A stretch of DNA of 64,000 nucleotides from Laguncularia racemosa (GCA_037954665.1 JBBMOL010000305.1:310001-374000), one strand, 5' to 3'. Positions 1-11,736 are shown, numbered from the stretch's first letter. Translations and numbers: made by a program. The notes: generated from the letters alone by a model not told the origin.

Positions 1-686
1 ACCACTATGATTCTCTTTCTAATCACGGCACAAACATATACCTCAACTTCACGTGCAACACCTTCTTTATAACACAAACTCTCAACAAGTTGCAATTCTC
101 TTCACTACACACTCACACTGCCACACATACACAACACAATCATGGTGCAACTCCCTTTAAACCACAACACCACTTCACGTGCAGCACTTCCTCACCTCAA
201 CACACACAACACTTCACGGCAAGAAATTCAAAATACCACTCTTAATGCAACATTTCCACAAATGGTAAGAAGCAAATTCAAATTCAAATAATCATTCAAT
301 CAACTAATACACAATAACTTCTTCAACTTAAAGAAGGTGTTTGAATTTCAAATAACTTCCTAAATCTCCCACGCAATGCAAATCTGAAAATTTGCAAATG
401 ACAACCTCAATTTCTGAAATCACTAACACATAATTCACTTTTCTTTGTTTCAATTTCCACTTTTCCTAAATGATCACAAAGGAACGCTCCTCCTTCTTCA
501 TGGTAAGTTCAAGAAAACAAATGCTACCATAAGTACTCCACGTCCACTTCAACAACAATAATTAGAATGCAAAAAAATCCACAATCACTACTACAAATCA
601 ATTCAACAATTTCGGATCAAGAAACCAATTTCAAGAACCTTAATTGTCAAATGAAGCTCACACAATTCCCTTTTCTCAAATCCTAT

Positions 687-698
687 ACCCTAATACCA
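687..698 (-). promoter_or_regulatory. Primer-binding site of F2 (tRNA-iMet type, mutated)
   Basis: Minus strand reads TGGTATTAGGGT, five bases after the LTR end. It differs from the initiator tRNA-Met complement TGGTATCAGAGC at three positions. F1 and G show the same five-base spacing. Confidence 0.75.
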
Positions 699-703
699 AA
701 TTA

Positions 704-1582
704 TGATGAGCTTAAAAATCTAAATCACAAGCACACAATACAAATGAATAATCAACTGCACAAATTGGATAGAATGAAGTCAAAATCCCCAATTGGCGTA
801 AACCAAATTAGAAGTATTACAATGGAGTTCCAATACCAATCAATTATATATAACAATGCAATTCCAATTTCTAAAAATTAGCTTATAATCCTAGCAATAT
901 GAACCCTAATTTGGCGTGAAAGAACAAATAGAAAAATTAACCAACTATTACTAGATATTACACCCTAGCAATAATATGATGCAACTTGGAGAATTCTTGA
1001 TATAACTCACAAGAAATTCCAAGGCAAACTCGCTACAATTTCCAAAGAAATTGATAAGAATGGATGCTAGCAAGAGGGTGACTCTCATGGCAAGTGTTTG
1101 TATTTTTATCAAATGATCAAAAAGCTCCCTAAAAACCCTAGTTAGAAAGTATTTATACTTGCTCCTATTAGGGTAAAACAAACCAAACAATTATAAAGTT
1201 GCCACTAGGTAGCCGGTGCCTAAAATAAAAATTACAAGTACAAAATTAAATGATCGGTTCCCATAAGCAACAATTACATATACAAATGGTCTTTAAGTGG
1301 TCGGTTCTTCAATTTAAGTGAACAATTTGTTAGACTGGTTCTTCTTTGGTTTATGTAGGTCTATGAATAACCCATAAACTGAGCTTTAGTAAGTTTATCT
1401 ATCACCATGTAAAAACCGATAAGTATACCTGTTGGAATGCACAAAAAATAAGTAATACAAAAGAAGTTAGTATACAAATATATTTAGGGTCGAGTTGTTT
1501 AAAGAGGACCCTTATTGCTAAATTTTGTAACCCTTTAGCTCTTGCACTAGTGATAGGTCCTGTAGGATTTTGATTCCTATCA
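704..1582 (-). repeat. 5' LTR of F2
   Basis: An 879-bp LTR read on the minus strand, starting TGATAGGAATC (1582) and ending in CATCA (704). It aligns throughout with the F1 LTRs at 21210 and 35070. A TATAAATA box lies at 1150-1157 (minus). The first ~170 nt remain open as a protein tail with the motif GPITSARAKGLQNLAIRVL, the C-terminus of pol read into the LTR. Confidence 0.88.
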
Positions 1583-2322
1583 ATAGTAGATCCTCTTGAG
1601 ATGCCAATTGGACCTATGACCCAACTTAGAGCTAAACGACTTAAGGACACACTCAATGGGCTAATAAAAGAAATTCAAGATGAGGAGCAATGTTTGCATT
1701 AATCCAAGAATGAACAAAAAATAATCCAAGTTATTGGAATCTAAGATGTCCTAGACTGAAGACAATCTGAAGACATCTGTTGAAGAATCAAAGCTGCCAA
1801 TGTAGAAGAAGGAAAGTTGTTGGCGTGGAGGTAAAAGGCCCTTGGCCTAAAATGGCTAGCGTGAAATTGCCTCGTAAGCCAACAAAGTAAGCCACTGGCT
1901 TAAGTAGCCGACTTACTTCATACGCCGGCATAAGGTACATATAAGTCGTCGGTTTTGAGTGCCAGCTTAGGAGAAAAGTAGGAGTTCAAGTAGGGTTTAT
2001 TACCTTTTTGTTGTATTTTGCATGGAGGGTTAAGTAGCCATTAGAACTCCGTTGTAAGGAACTTTTTAGCTAATTGAAAAATCAAAAACCTTTTTTCTTT
2101 TGTTCTTGAAGAATTTCGAACTTATCAGAATCGTTCCATGGCTTTCATAACATTATTTATCAATCGATATTCTATCTCAATTGTGGCATAAAAATCATAC
2201 CAAGGTTCGTGCTTCTCTATAAGCAATGGGTCGTAGTTTTCCCTTTATTCATGATCGATCAACAATTGTTCGAGTTTCAATTTGATCTCAGGTTTCGGCA
2301 CAGGTTGACGGAGTTCGTATCA
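1583..2322 (+). repeat. LTR-I, solo or 3' LTR fragment
   Basis: Plus-strand LTR beginning inside a pol-tail reading frame (DPLEMPIGPMTQLRAKRLK, about 1590-1650) and ending GTTCGTATCA at 2322, the same ending as the A-family LTRs. It shares the 'caaggttcgtgcttctct' and 'acgggtcg'-like blocks with A1. No primer-binding site follows 2322, so this is a 3' or solo LTR. Its left end is cut by F2. GGCC/GCCGGC-rich palindromic sequence lies at 1830-1960. Confidence 0.7.
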
Positions 2323-2789
2323 ATTCTCTAGTTGCAATGTTTTCCAATAAAATATCATTTATTGTGGGTAAATTTTCAATTTTGATTTTTTTTAGGTGTA
2401 ATGAAATTTAAAATTCCAATTTCAAATTGTGCATGAATTTCAAATTTTTTAGATGGGTGCATTGAAAAGAAACAATTTTGTTTTGTTTTTTTTTTTGTTT
2501 TTTATTTTTTTATAATTGTGTGGCAAATTTAACTCACCACTGTAACTATTTTTGGCACACTTTTTTAATAGTGGAGCTTTTACAAGCGAAAAATGACCTA
2601 CTCTAGCAAACTTTTTTCCTCATTGTAGGTAATTATTTTTGTGAAATTCCTTTGAGTATAATGAATAAGACAAACTCCATAGTATGGCAATTTAATAGAT
2701 TAGGAACATGCATTGTTAAATCATCATATAGAACCATCAAAGTGGAAAAAATTTCACCTAACAATAATATACCATCATCATCTAAATCA
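2323..2789. other. AT-rich spacer, nothing recognised
   Basis: T-rich sequence with homopolymer runs near 2385 and 2485-2510. I see no coding signal or repeat relation to other parts of the window. Confidence 0.5.
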
Positions 2790-3240
2790 ATACTTCTAGT
2801 ATTGTGGAAAAAGATCTAGAAACAACATACCTTACCAAAGGTGCAACATTTCTTGTAAAAGGTCCTCTCTAATTCATTACCATCCCTAAAAAAACTCTTT
2901 TAGAGGAAAGTAGTTCAAAAGCCATGTTGTGCTTTTTGTGGAGAGAGGGAAACAATTGAACATATGCTCATTACATGTGCTTAGGTGGAGCTAGTGTAGT
3001 TTAGGTGCTTAGAGATTTGAATAGACAAGGTTAAAGTTGGTACCTTTATAGAATGGTTCAAGGAGATGGTGAAAGGGTTGGATGCCATGGTGATGAAGTG
3101 CTTTTAGAAAAAGTAGCTATTATGGGTTGGAGTATTTAGAAGGAATGGTGTAGATCTATGCTTGAGAACGTTCATGTAGAGTCAAAGGAAGAAGTGAAAC
3201 AAAGCTCTCATTTTTTTCAAAACCTTAGAAGGCCTTGATA
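2790..3240 (+). pseudogene. LINE ORF2 C-terminal fragment (zf-RVT)
   Basis: A broken reading frame resembles the zinc-binding domain found after the reverse transcriptase of plant non-LTR retrotransposons. A tryptophan-rich stretch (KVQHFLWKVLSNSLPSLKKL) is followed by a C-x2-C...H-x4-C motif at 2928-2978 (Cys 2928, Cys 2937, His 2961, Cys 2976). The family normally continues with a short helical region, seen here as EWFKEMVKGLDAMV. Stops interrupt the frame several times. No upstream RT or endonuclease and no poly-A tail is visible, so this is a short decayed fragment. The same zinc domain also occurs in LINE-derived host genes, but the stops argue for a relic. Confidence 0.7.
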
Positions 3241-3944
3241 GATAGTAAGGGTAATCCTGTAATTACTCCTAAAAAGGGAAGGGTGACTTGGTTTTTATCA
3301 GAGTTTTAAACCCCCATTACCCCTACCTTAAACTAGTATGTTTAGCCCCACTTCCTTACTCTCTTTCTCTCCTTTCTTTCTTTTCCTACTAAAGTTATAT
3401 TTAACATTTATAGCAATTCAACCCAACATAATCACAAAAATTGGAGAAAGTGCTCAGGAAAATGAGTTTCTAATCTAAAAAAGATCGGTTTAGACTAAGA
3501 ATGGTAAGTGTAAAGTCCTAAAAATTTTGAAAAGCTATACAAACATTTACAAAAAATAAATAGAATAATAAATACTTCTAGGTCGGGGTAGCAAGAGGAA
3601 TAAATTCTCCAAAACATAATTTTCAAACAATATTAGGTTAAATAGTGAAATTAATTTAAATTATAGATCTAGGAATTTTAAATGAAAATTTAGAGTGAAT
3701 ATTTATATTCAGGACAATTAGATTAGCTTAGACATAAGCTTTCGTAATAAAATGCTAAAAATATAAAAATTTAAAGATATCTTTATACGCGTGTGAAATA
3801 CAAAATAGCGACATTACAATGTAAAATATAATATAATATAATATAAATATATATGTACAAACAGCTGTAATGAAAAAAAAAAAAACTTCAAACATCTGCT
3901 ATCCCATCTTCATTCAGGTGTAACGTCAGGTAGCACAACAGCAG
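3241..3944. other. AT-rich spacer with short ATAAT microsatellite
   Basis: No coding signal. A TAATA/ATATA simple repeat lies at about 3821-3858, followed by a poly-A run at 3871-3883. Confidence 0.5.
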
Positions 3945-4735
3945 ATTGAACCCCCACCACCTTTCCTTTCTTTTCCTTCTTCTTCTTTTCTGGCCGCACC
4001 ATCCATTCCGCTGGTCTCCCTTCCCTTTACTTCTTCTTTCTTCCTTGACTTTTTCTTTTCTTCTTCTTCCTTTCCTCGGTTACGACCCCACATTGCCCCC
4101 GTCCCCTACATCTCCATTCTTTTCCTTCCGACCTTCTTCCTCTTACTGTCCCATTACCCCCCATCATCTCCCATCACAACCCTGCCTTCCATTTCCCTCC
4201 TTCTTTTCCTTCCTCTTTCCCTCTTCTCCTTATTTGGCAAGGCAAACCATCCAAAGCCGTAGGCGAGAGTTCTAACAGTAGCTTAGTTCCGGTGAATAGG
4301 GGAGGAGGAAAATAGCACAATAACGATAGCAACCATAGTGACAACAATGACGGCAATGGCGGTAGCAACGGTGACGCAACAATGGTGATAGTAACGACGG
4401 AGGCAATAAGGAATGACTTGGAAAAGACAACAACGACCATGATAACATCAACCACAATGGCAGCCACGACGACAACCACGGCTACAGCAAACAATGACTG
4501 TAATGACAATAGCAACAACACAGCGATAGCGGCAACGGTGACCCTGACCATGGCAGCAGTAGTGACCATGATCCCAATAGCCGCAACATTCGCAAGAGCA
4601 ATAGCAACAGCAACAGTGGCAACATCTATAAAAATAGCAGCAGCAACGACGACTGCAATGACAATAACAACGACATAAACCACAACTATGACAGCTACGA
4701 CCACAACGACCGTAATGACAACAGCAACATCCAAG
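3945..4735. repeat. Low-complexity mosaic: pyrimidine tract then ACN-type trinucleotide tract
   Basis: 3945-4230 is almost all C and T on the plus strand. 4290-4735 is built from degenerate acaacg/agcaac/atgaca triplets. Open frames on both strands here give only Val/Ala-rich, Ser/Leu/Pro-rich or Thr/Ala-rich strings and are by-products of the composition, not genes. Confidence 0.8.
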
Positions 4736-4779
4736 CCTCTACAGTGATCTGGTCTCCAGCGTAAGTGAATGACAGACTA

Positions 4780-6365
4780 GTGGAGAAGGGAGGGTTACAA
4801 GGTGCAATAATGTGTTTGTATGTGCATGAGGTGAAGGAGCCGCCTTATTGCAACCGTGTGTGTGTGAATGTGTGTGGTGGTGTACAGGATGTAGGAGGAT
4901 GTGTGTGTGTGTGTGTGTGCATAAATGAAGGTGCGTAGTGTATGTGAAGATGGGTGTATATGATGGTGGGTGGTGTGTATGTAAGGGTATGTGTATGTGT
5001 AGGTGAAGGTGTGTGGAGTGTAAAGATGCATGTATGTGTGAGTGAAGCTGTGCGGTGTGTAAGGATGTGTGTGTAAGTGTGTATAGCGGTGTGTAGGATG
5101 TAGGAGTATGTGTGTGTGTGTGAATGAAGGTGTGTAATGTTTGTGAAGATGGGTGTATGTGACAATGGGTGGTGTGTGTAGGAATGTGTGTATATGTGTG
5201 GGAAAGGAGGAAACAAGTGTGTAGCGTGTGAGTACGTGTGTATGCATATTGAAATGGTGTGTGGTGCGGATATGTGTATATAGATACAGAAGGTGGGTGG
5301 GATGTATATGGAGATGTGTATATGTGTGGGTGATAGCGCATGGTGTATATAGGGATGTGTGTAAGTATAGGTGATGGTATGTAGTGTGTATGGGTATATG
5401 ATAGTGTAGAGTGAGAGCATGTGTATGTATAGGGAAGGAGGAATCCAGTGTGTAATGCGAGTGAGTACATGTGAATGTACATGAAGAGATGTAGGGTGTG
5501 CGAGATGTGTATGTGGTGTGTGTAGCATGTGTGTGCATAAAGGCATGTGGTGTATGCAGTATATGTATACGTAGGATGATATGTGGTGTGTGTGAAGGGG
5601 TATATGCATATAGATGGTGTGAGGTGTGTGTGGTTTGGGTGTGTGCATGTGAATCGCTATGCAGCATTTAAAAGTATGTGTGTATATGTATGGAAGGTGT
5701 AGAATGTGTGGAGTATGTGCATAGGTGCATGGAAGGTGTAGGGTGTACGGTATTTGTGTGTATATAGATGGTGTGTGGAGTATGTGATATGTGTGTATAT
5801 GTATGAAAGAAGTGTAGTTTATGGGTATATGTATATGTATATGGATGGAGTGGTGTATGTGGGTATATATGTATGTGTGTGAAATGGTGTATGGTGTATG
5901 GACATGTGTGTGTAAGTATAGAAGTTAAGGATGGTGTATGTGGGATATGTATGTATGAGTATGAGATGATGTGTGGGGTGTGAACATGTGTGTGTGGGTA
6001 TGGAAGGTGAATGTAGTGTGTGCAAAGTATGTGGGTGCATGTGTATTGGTGGTATAAGGTGTATGTGGAGTATGTGCGTATATGTGTGTCGATGGTGAGA
6101 GACGCGAATGGAGTCTGTATGTATGTATGCACTAATGGTGTGTGTGTGTATGTGGACTTGAGGAGAAAGGAGGATAACAAAGTGCAGTTGTGTGTGCATG
6201 TAATTAGGTATGTGGTATGATCATGTGTATGTATGCGTAGGTGTGTACGTGGTATGCAAAGTGTGTATGTATATGGATAGGAGTATGTCGGTGTGTGTAC
6301 GTAGTGTGTAGGAACAGTTGGTGTATGGATAGCGATGGAAGTGTAAGTGAGGATGAAAATCAATA
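4780..6365. repeat. TG-rich degenerate minisatellite, about 1.6 kb
   Basis: The plus strand is almost C-free, dominated by gtgtgta, gtatgtg and gggtgtatgtg words. A longer unit recurs: a block starting 'aatgaaggtg' and containing 'gaagatgggtgtat' near 4925 and again near 5125, and a block like 'gaaaggagga' near 4785, 5200, 5430 and 6165. The minus strand is rich in CA and TA, so stop codons are rare and up to three frames stay open together, encoding His/Thr/Tyr/Pro strings. No protein is proposed. Alternating purine-pyrimidine runs could adopt Z-DNA. Confidence 0.85.
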
Positions 6366-6900
6366 GAAAGCATGGGAAACCCTGTAGGTGGAAATATCAA
6401 CAAAGGAAAGAAGAAAGAAGGTGATACAAAACCTTTAAGGACTACTAAATCCTATGGGTTGTCCTATAAGTAGTCTGTTGGAAGATATTAGAGACAAATG
6501 GATAAATGAAAGGTTTAAAGATGCTTCATGGAAAGGAGAGGCATTTAGGATGGTGTAGATGGTGAAGGGAATGATTCAAGCAACATCTAAGATAATGGCC
6601 TGAGGGATATTTAAAATGAAATGGAATGTTCAAAGGATGATGAGGAGGATCATTCTTGGCTAAATACCCTAATGCAAGACCTTTAGTTGTCCTTTCTAAA
6701 GGTATCTTGCATACATGGAAGAAGGAATTCCAAATTTGGCAGATCGAAGACATTCCATTGCTTGACTTCTACACAAGGAAAGCTGACAGTTGATCATAAC
6801 AACTTGGGGTATTGGAAGCAATGATTCATAACAAGGTCGTTCCTTCTGGAACCTTGTATTAGAATCACATTAAAGAAGTGTTCAACGTTTGAATCTTGTT
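6366..6900. other. Unrecognised sequence left of A1
   Basis: More even base composition than its neighbours, with short open stretches such as 6526-6753 (minus) that I cannot match to a family. Possibly part of the same decayed coding relic as 6901-7066. Confidence 0.4.
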
Positions 6901-7066
6901 CACCTAAAGTTCCTTAAGGAGGAGGCTTCACGCATTGCCATCCAACGCAAGATGAGCAGAGTACACATATCAGGTGCTAGGAAACTACCTAAGTGAAGTG
7001 AAGATGTGGCTTTCTATGATTGGGTTGAGGAAGCATCGCAGAAGGACACTGATTTCAAGAGGAAAG
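6901..7066 (+). pseudogene. Unrecognised coding remnant, split by A1
   Basis: One plus-strand frame reads a charged, plausible protein fragment (about FLKEEASRIAIQRKMSR, then SEDVAFYDWVEEASQ) with a single stop in 55 codons. The frame continues exactly across the A1 insertion: skipping A1 and one copy of the GAAAG duplication, it resumes at 13904 with AKGLLARITRLRLGL and stops near 13951. I do not recognise the family. It could be a decayed transposon or retroelement protein. Calling it coding rests on composition and on continuity across the insertion only. Confidence 0.4.
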
Positions 7067-7931
7067 TGATGAGAGCCATGATGGGAGCCAAGCCAGAAGA
7101 GGGAATGTGGATCCTCTTGAAGTGCCACCTGGACCAATTACAAGAAATCGAGCGAAACGATTCAAGGAAGCACTTAACGGGTTGATAAAGGATGTCCATG
7201 AAGTCGAAAAGGATTGGAGCAACCATGAAGCTGGAATGGATTGGAACAACCATGGGAATGCCTTTGCTCTTGTACAAGTCATACCGGATACGGGGTGAAG
7301 AGGGCATGTCTTTACAAGGCACTGCCGTGTAGGAGTCTGGAGGTTACACAGAATCATACACGGTCGTATACACGGTTCAAAGGCACGACCATGTATGTTG
7401 TCAAGATTTCCACAGAAAGATACACGACTAAAGGTACACGGTCATGTACATTGTCAAGATTTCCACAGAATTATACACGGCTAAAGAACACGGCCGTGTA
7501 TCACTCCGACGCCGGCCTTCATGTCTTGTTTTGTTATTTTTACGCACTTATTGAAGTGATGTCGTTTTGGGCCTTTATTGTTACGAATTGTAAACCCTAA
7601 TATAAAGCTCCTAGGGTTTAGAACATTTAGAATATAGAACATACAACATCAAAGTTTGAAAAACACTTTTGAGAGAATTCCTCTCTTGGTTCTTTATAGA
7701 ACTAATCTAGAACTTAACGGATTTTCTTCCGTGGCGTTCATCCTGACTTATCAATTGGTCTTTCATCCCGATTGTGGCGTCTTCATATTATAACAAGGTT
7801 TTTGTCTCGCTTATAGACAACGGGTCGCGGTTTCCACTTAAGTGTGTTTGGCATCTTAGGTAGCGAATTCCGAACGTATTGGTATTGGGTTTCGTATCAG
7901 TTAGGAATCCGAGCAAACCGATTTCGTATCA
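7067..7931 (+). repeat. 5' LTR of A1
   Basis: 865 bp, TGATGAGAGCC to CGTATCA. TATAAAG at 7601-7607. An array of ACACG/CGTGT palindromic words at 7316-7505 lies just upstream of the TATA box. Compared with the 3' LTR it lacks 20 bp near 7894 (the block between two 'ttcgt' repeats). Confidence 0.95.
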
Positions 7932-7934
7932 GTT

Positions 7935-7946
7935 TGGTATCAGAGC
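7935..7946 (+). promoter_or_regulatory. Primer-binding site of A1 (tRNA-iMet)
   Basis: TGGTATCAGAGC, an exact complement of the plant initiator tRNA-Met 3' end, three bases after the LTR. Confidence 0.95.
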
Positions 7947-8397
7947 CTAGGTTTGTTAACACATCAGTTCGGTTTGAGGAACGCAACATCAAAACCCTAA
8001 CTCCAATCGTTTATATCAATTGTTCATATTCAATTTCATAGTGTTAATTGCCTATTGAAAGTGTAGTGCCTTTTATTCAATTTTGTTACAAAAAAAAAAA
8101 AAAAGGAACGTGATCAAGAGCAACAAACAAAGGTTAAAAAAAAAAAATTCGAAAAGAAAAAGAGGAAAATTACGAGCCCTAGAGTTATTTTGAATTCTAC
8201 GGAAGGGAATTGGTGTATTTTGGGTTAGTTCCAAGAGAATTGAGAAGAGGAATTGGAGAGTTAATATCATCATTGTTTGTGAGAATACACGAGTGACTGT
8301 GTGATATCATCATTTGAGCGAAACACGTAAGGGAGTGTATCGTGAGGCTTAATTATATATATATTTGTGTTAGTACTAATCTTTTTCTACAGGAACA

Positions 8398-9660
8398 ATG
8401 TCGAGGCATCATTCTCCTAAAGGTGAGAGGGGAAGGTTTGATGCTAGGTTAGTGATTGAGGTGTTGAGGGGAGAGATGAAGAAGATGTTTCAGGAGGGGA
8501 TGGAACAAATTCATGAGACGGTAGAGCAAAGACTAAAGCAATAAAAAAACGTCTTCCAAGGGCGTAAGAGGGAGAGTTGTTCTAGGAGAGTACCAAGGGG
8601 TGGAGATGAAATGTCGGATGATGAATTTGATGAGCCTTCTGTCGGAAGTTATCGAGGATATAGTAGTAGGAATAGAGGAACTAGGGATTGGGAAGATAGA
8701 GGAGATAGGAATAGAGAGGATAATCAACTGAGTAGTATAAAGATGAAGATTCCTCCTTTCCGAGGGAAGAATGATCCCGAGGCGTACTTAGAGTGGGAGA
8801 AGAAGGTGGAGATGGTGTTTGATTGTCATAACTATAGTGGTAGAAAGAAAGTGAAACTTGCTGCCATTGAATTTTCGGATTATGCCATAGTGTGGTGGGA
8901 TTAACTAATGTTGAATTGAAGAAGGAATGGCGAACCACCTATTGAGTCGTGGGAAGAGATGAAAAGGGTGATGAAGAAGCGGTTTGTACCTGCGTATTAC
9001 TATCGTGAATTGCACAACAAATTGCAAAATCTTAAGCAAGGAAGCCGAAGTGTGGATGAGTATTTTAAGGAGATGGAAGTAACGATGATCAGGGCGAATG
9101 TAGAGGAGGATAGAGAGGCTACCATGGCTAGGTTTCTTACTGGATTGAATAGAGAAATTCAAAATGTCGTTGAATTGCAGCATTATGTAGAATTGGAAGA
9201 TATGGTTCATATGGTTATAAAGGTTGAGAACCAGCACAAGAGAAAAGGTAGTAGTAATGCACGGTTTCAATAGGGTACTAGTTCATCTACCTGGAAGACT
9301 AACCAATGGAAGAAGGAAGAAAAGCCTTTACCCACTAAACCGAAAGGAGAGCAAAGGCAAGCGGGTTCTACTCCTGGTAACCAAGGTAAACCTGACTCTT
9401 CTACTCCTAGAAATCGTGATATTAGATGTTTTAAATGCCAAGGTAGAGGCCATATTGCTAGTCAATGTCCAAATAGGCGTGTGATGATTCTGCGTGATGA
9501 TGGTGAGTATAAGACTGAGGGCGATAGTGAAGAAGATGATATGCCTCCATTAGAGGATGCTAGTGATGATGAGGAGCCTACAGTAGGGAAGTTAGTGGTG
9601 GTAGTGAAGCGAGTTTTGAATGTGCAGGTGAAGGAAGAAGAGGCGGTGCAAAGAGAGAAT
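8398..9660 (+). pseudogene. A1 gag (capsid/nucleocapsid) with four stops
   Basis: Gag forms the particle that packages element RNA. The first ATG after the leader is at 8398 (MSRHHSP...). Its frame runs unbroken, apart from stops at 8542, 8902, 8917 and 9271, into pol. The Retrotrans_gag domain spans about 8740-9240, with the conserved WW pair (IVWWD) and the 'FLTGLNREIQNVVELQHY' helix. A CCHC zinc knuckle (C-x2-C-x4-H-x4-C) is intact at 9427-9468, followed by an acidic tail rich in Asp/Glu. At the stops, copy A2 has Gln codons at three positions (8902 CAA, 8917 CAA, 9271 CAG), consistent with C-to-T decay at 8902 and 9271. At 8542 A2 also carries TAA, so that stop may be older than either insertion. 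Confidence 0.9.
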
Positions 9661-10470
9661 ATCTTTCATACTAGATGTTATCTAGGTGATCACATTTGCA
9701 GTTTGATCATTGATGGAGGAAGTTGCACTAATGTGGTGAGTAATTTTATTGTTGAGAGGCTGGGACTCAAGACTACTAAACACCCTAGTCCATATAAATT
9801 GCAGTGGTTGAATGATAGTGGCGAGACTAAGGTGAGTAAGTAAGCCTTGATTGCTTTTCGCATTGGTAGGTATAAGGATGAGGTGTTATGCGATGTAGTG
9901 CCAATGCAGGCGTGTCATGTGTTGTTGGGGAGGCCATGGCAATTTGATAGGAAGGTTGTTCATGATGGCTTTTCTAACAAGTATACGCTTGTTCACCAAG
10001 GGAAAAGCTTTAATCTTAAACCTTTAACACCTAAACAGGTGTATGAGGATCAATTGCAGCTTCAACAGTCTTTTGCAAGACATAAGGTGAGTGAAAAACA
10101 GAGGGAGGGCGAGAGAGCAAAAGACAATGAGAAAGAAAAGGAGTACAAAAGTCGAACTCACAAGGAAAAAGAGAGGAAGGCTGGAAAGAGTGTGAGAGAC
10201 CAAGTTGAAGGGGGATCAACTTTGGTGGTGAGTGAAAAGGAGAGTGCAGCCTTGCAAAAGGAGAGTTGTGTGGCAAGAGCGAGTGTAGTGAGGAGAGCGT
10301 TACTGATTAAGCAACCTATGTTGTTGCTGGTTTTTAAGGAAACATATCTGAATAGTAACGAACTATCTAACTCTTTGCCTAGTGTGGTTGTGTCTATTGT
10401 GCAGGACTTTGAAGATGTCTTCCCTGAGGAGATTCCAAAGGGATTACCACCTATTCGTGGTATTGAGCAC
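9661..10470 (+). pseudogene. A1 aspartic protease and linker
   Basis: Retropepsin-type domain that would cut the polyprotein. The active-site loop is IIDGGSCTNV with Asp at 9712. The residue after Asp is Gly rather than the usual Ser or Thr; A2 shows the same, so it is a family trait. The flap and second half follow (LGRPWQFDRKVVHDGF, 9925-9972). A charged Lys/Glu-rich linker of about 90 residues (10080-10290) separates it from RT. One stop occurs at 9841 (A2 has CAA) and one at 10471 just before RT. Confidence 0.88.
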
Positions 10471-11736
10471 TAAATTGACCTTGTACTCGGAGCATCGATT
10501 CCAAACAAGCCAGCTTATAGGAGCAATCCAGAGGAGACAAAGAAACTCCAAAGGCAGGTCAATGAATTAATGGAGAAGGGGTACGTGAGGGAAAGCATGA
10601 GTCCATGCGCAGTGCCTGTGATTTTGGTGCCTAAGAAGGATGGGTCATGGAGAATGTGTGTTAACTGCCGCACCATCAACAACATCATGGTAAAGTATCG
10701 TCATCCCATTCCTCGCTTAGATGACATGTTAGATGAGTTACATGGGTCTAGTGTATTTTCCAAAATTGATCTGAAAAGTGGATATCACCAAATTAGAATG
10801 AAAGAAGGTGATGAATGGAAAACCGCATTCAAAACGAAATATGGATTGTATGAGTGGTTGGTAATGCCTTTCGGTTAAACTAACGCACCTAGTACTTTTG
10901 TGAGACTTATGAACCATGTTTTGAGGACTTTTATTGGCAAATTTGTGGTTGTCTATTTTGATGATATTCTCATTTACAGCAAGAGTTTGGAAGACCATAT
11001 ATCTCACTTGAGGGATGTTTTAGAAGTGCTTTGAAAGGAGCAATTATATGCTAACCTCAAGAAGTGCACTTTTTGCACAGACAAACTTGTGTTTCTTGGT
11101 TTTGTTGTTAGTGCACAGGGAATACAGGTTGATGAAGAAAAGATTCGTGCGATCCAAGAATGGCCTAGTCCAATTAATGTAAGTAATGTGCGGAGTTTCC
11201 ATGGACTAGCGAGTTTTTACAGGAGGTTTGTAAAGGATTTCAGCACCATTACAGCTCCACTTACTGAGGCAATTAAGAAGAACGTGGGGTTCAGATGGGG
11301 AGAGCAACAAGAGAAGGCCTTTCAGACGCTTAAAAATAAGTTGACTCAGGCGCCATTACTTGCTTTACCTGACTTTGCTAAAACGTTTGAAATTGGGTGT
11401 GATGCTTCAGGATTAGGTATTGGAGTAGTGCTCATGCAAGAGAGAAGACCAATTGCATTCTTTAGCGAGAAGCTAAGTGGGTTAACCTTGAACTATCTTA
11501 CTTATGACAAGGAGTTATATGCCTTGGTTCGAGCACTGGAGACTTGGCAACACTATCTTTGGCCAAAAGAGTTCGTGATCCACACTGACCATGAATCGTT
11601 GAAGTACTTGAAGGGACAACATAAGCTAAACAAAAGGCATGCTCGTTGGGTGGAGTTCATTGAAACATTTCCCTATGTCATCCACTACAAGCAAGGTAAA
11701 GAGAATGTCGTTGCTGATGCACTTTCTAGAAGGTAA
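10471..11736 (+). pseudogene. A1 reverse transcriptase and RNase H
   Basis: RT copies element RNA into DNA; RNase H removes the RNA. RT fingers and palm span 10570-11080, with VPKKDGSWRMCV, KIDLKSGYHQIRM and the catalytic YFDD at 10954-10965. RNase H follows: Asp 11401 (GCDASG), Glu 11512 (DKELYALV), Asp 11587 (HTDHESL), ending in the conserved VVADALSRR. Stops at 10471, 10876, 11032 and 11734 disable it. All catalytic residues are otherwise present, so the decay is recent relative to the domain's constraint. Confidence 0.92.

Larger units (their letters stand above)
1..1582 (-). mobile_element. Ty3/gypsy element F2, 5' LTR and leader, partial
   Basis: On the minus strand this reads LTR (1582 down to 704), a primer-binding site, then a noncoding leader running off the left edge. 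The leader matches the leader of F1 (33384-33850), for example around 'cttaccatttgtggaga' and 'gtcatttgcat', so both are one family. No gag is reached. The small open frames in 567-881 and 951-1190 have no family resemblance and are not genes. The element sits against the plus-strand LTR-I at 1583, which looks like its insertion target. The left partner and target duplication lie outside the window. Confidence 0.85.

Noticed and set aside
4739..6363. Several long overlapping open frames (up to 290 codons) on the minus strand
   Set aside because: All three frames are open at once because the TG-rich repeat lacks stop codons; products are His/Thr/Tyr/Pro strings with no domain.
7014..7357. Antisense and sense frames in the A-family LTRs (also 12910-13304, 41484-41798)
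   Set aside because: Shadows of the LTR-encoded pol tail; only the sense tail joined to integrase is meaningful.
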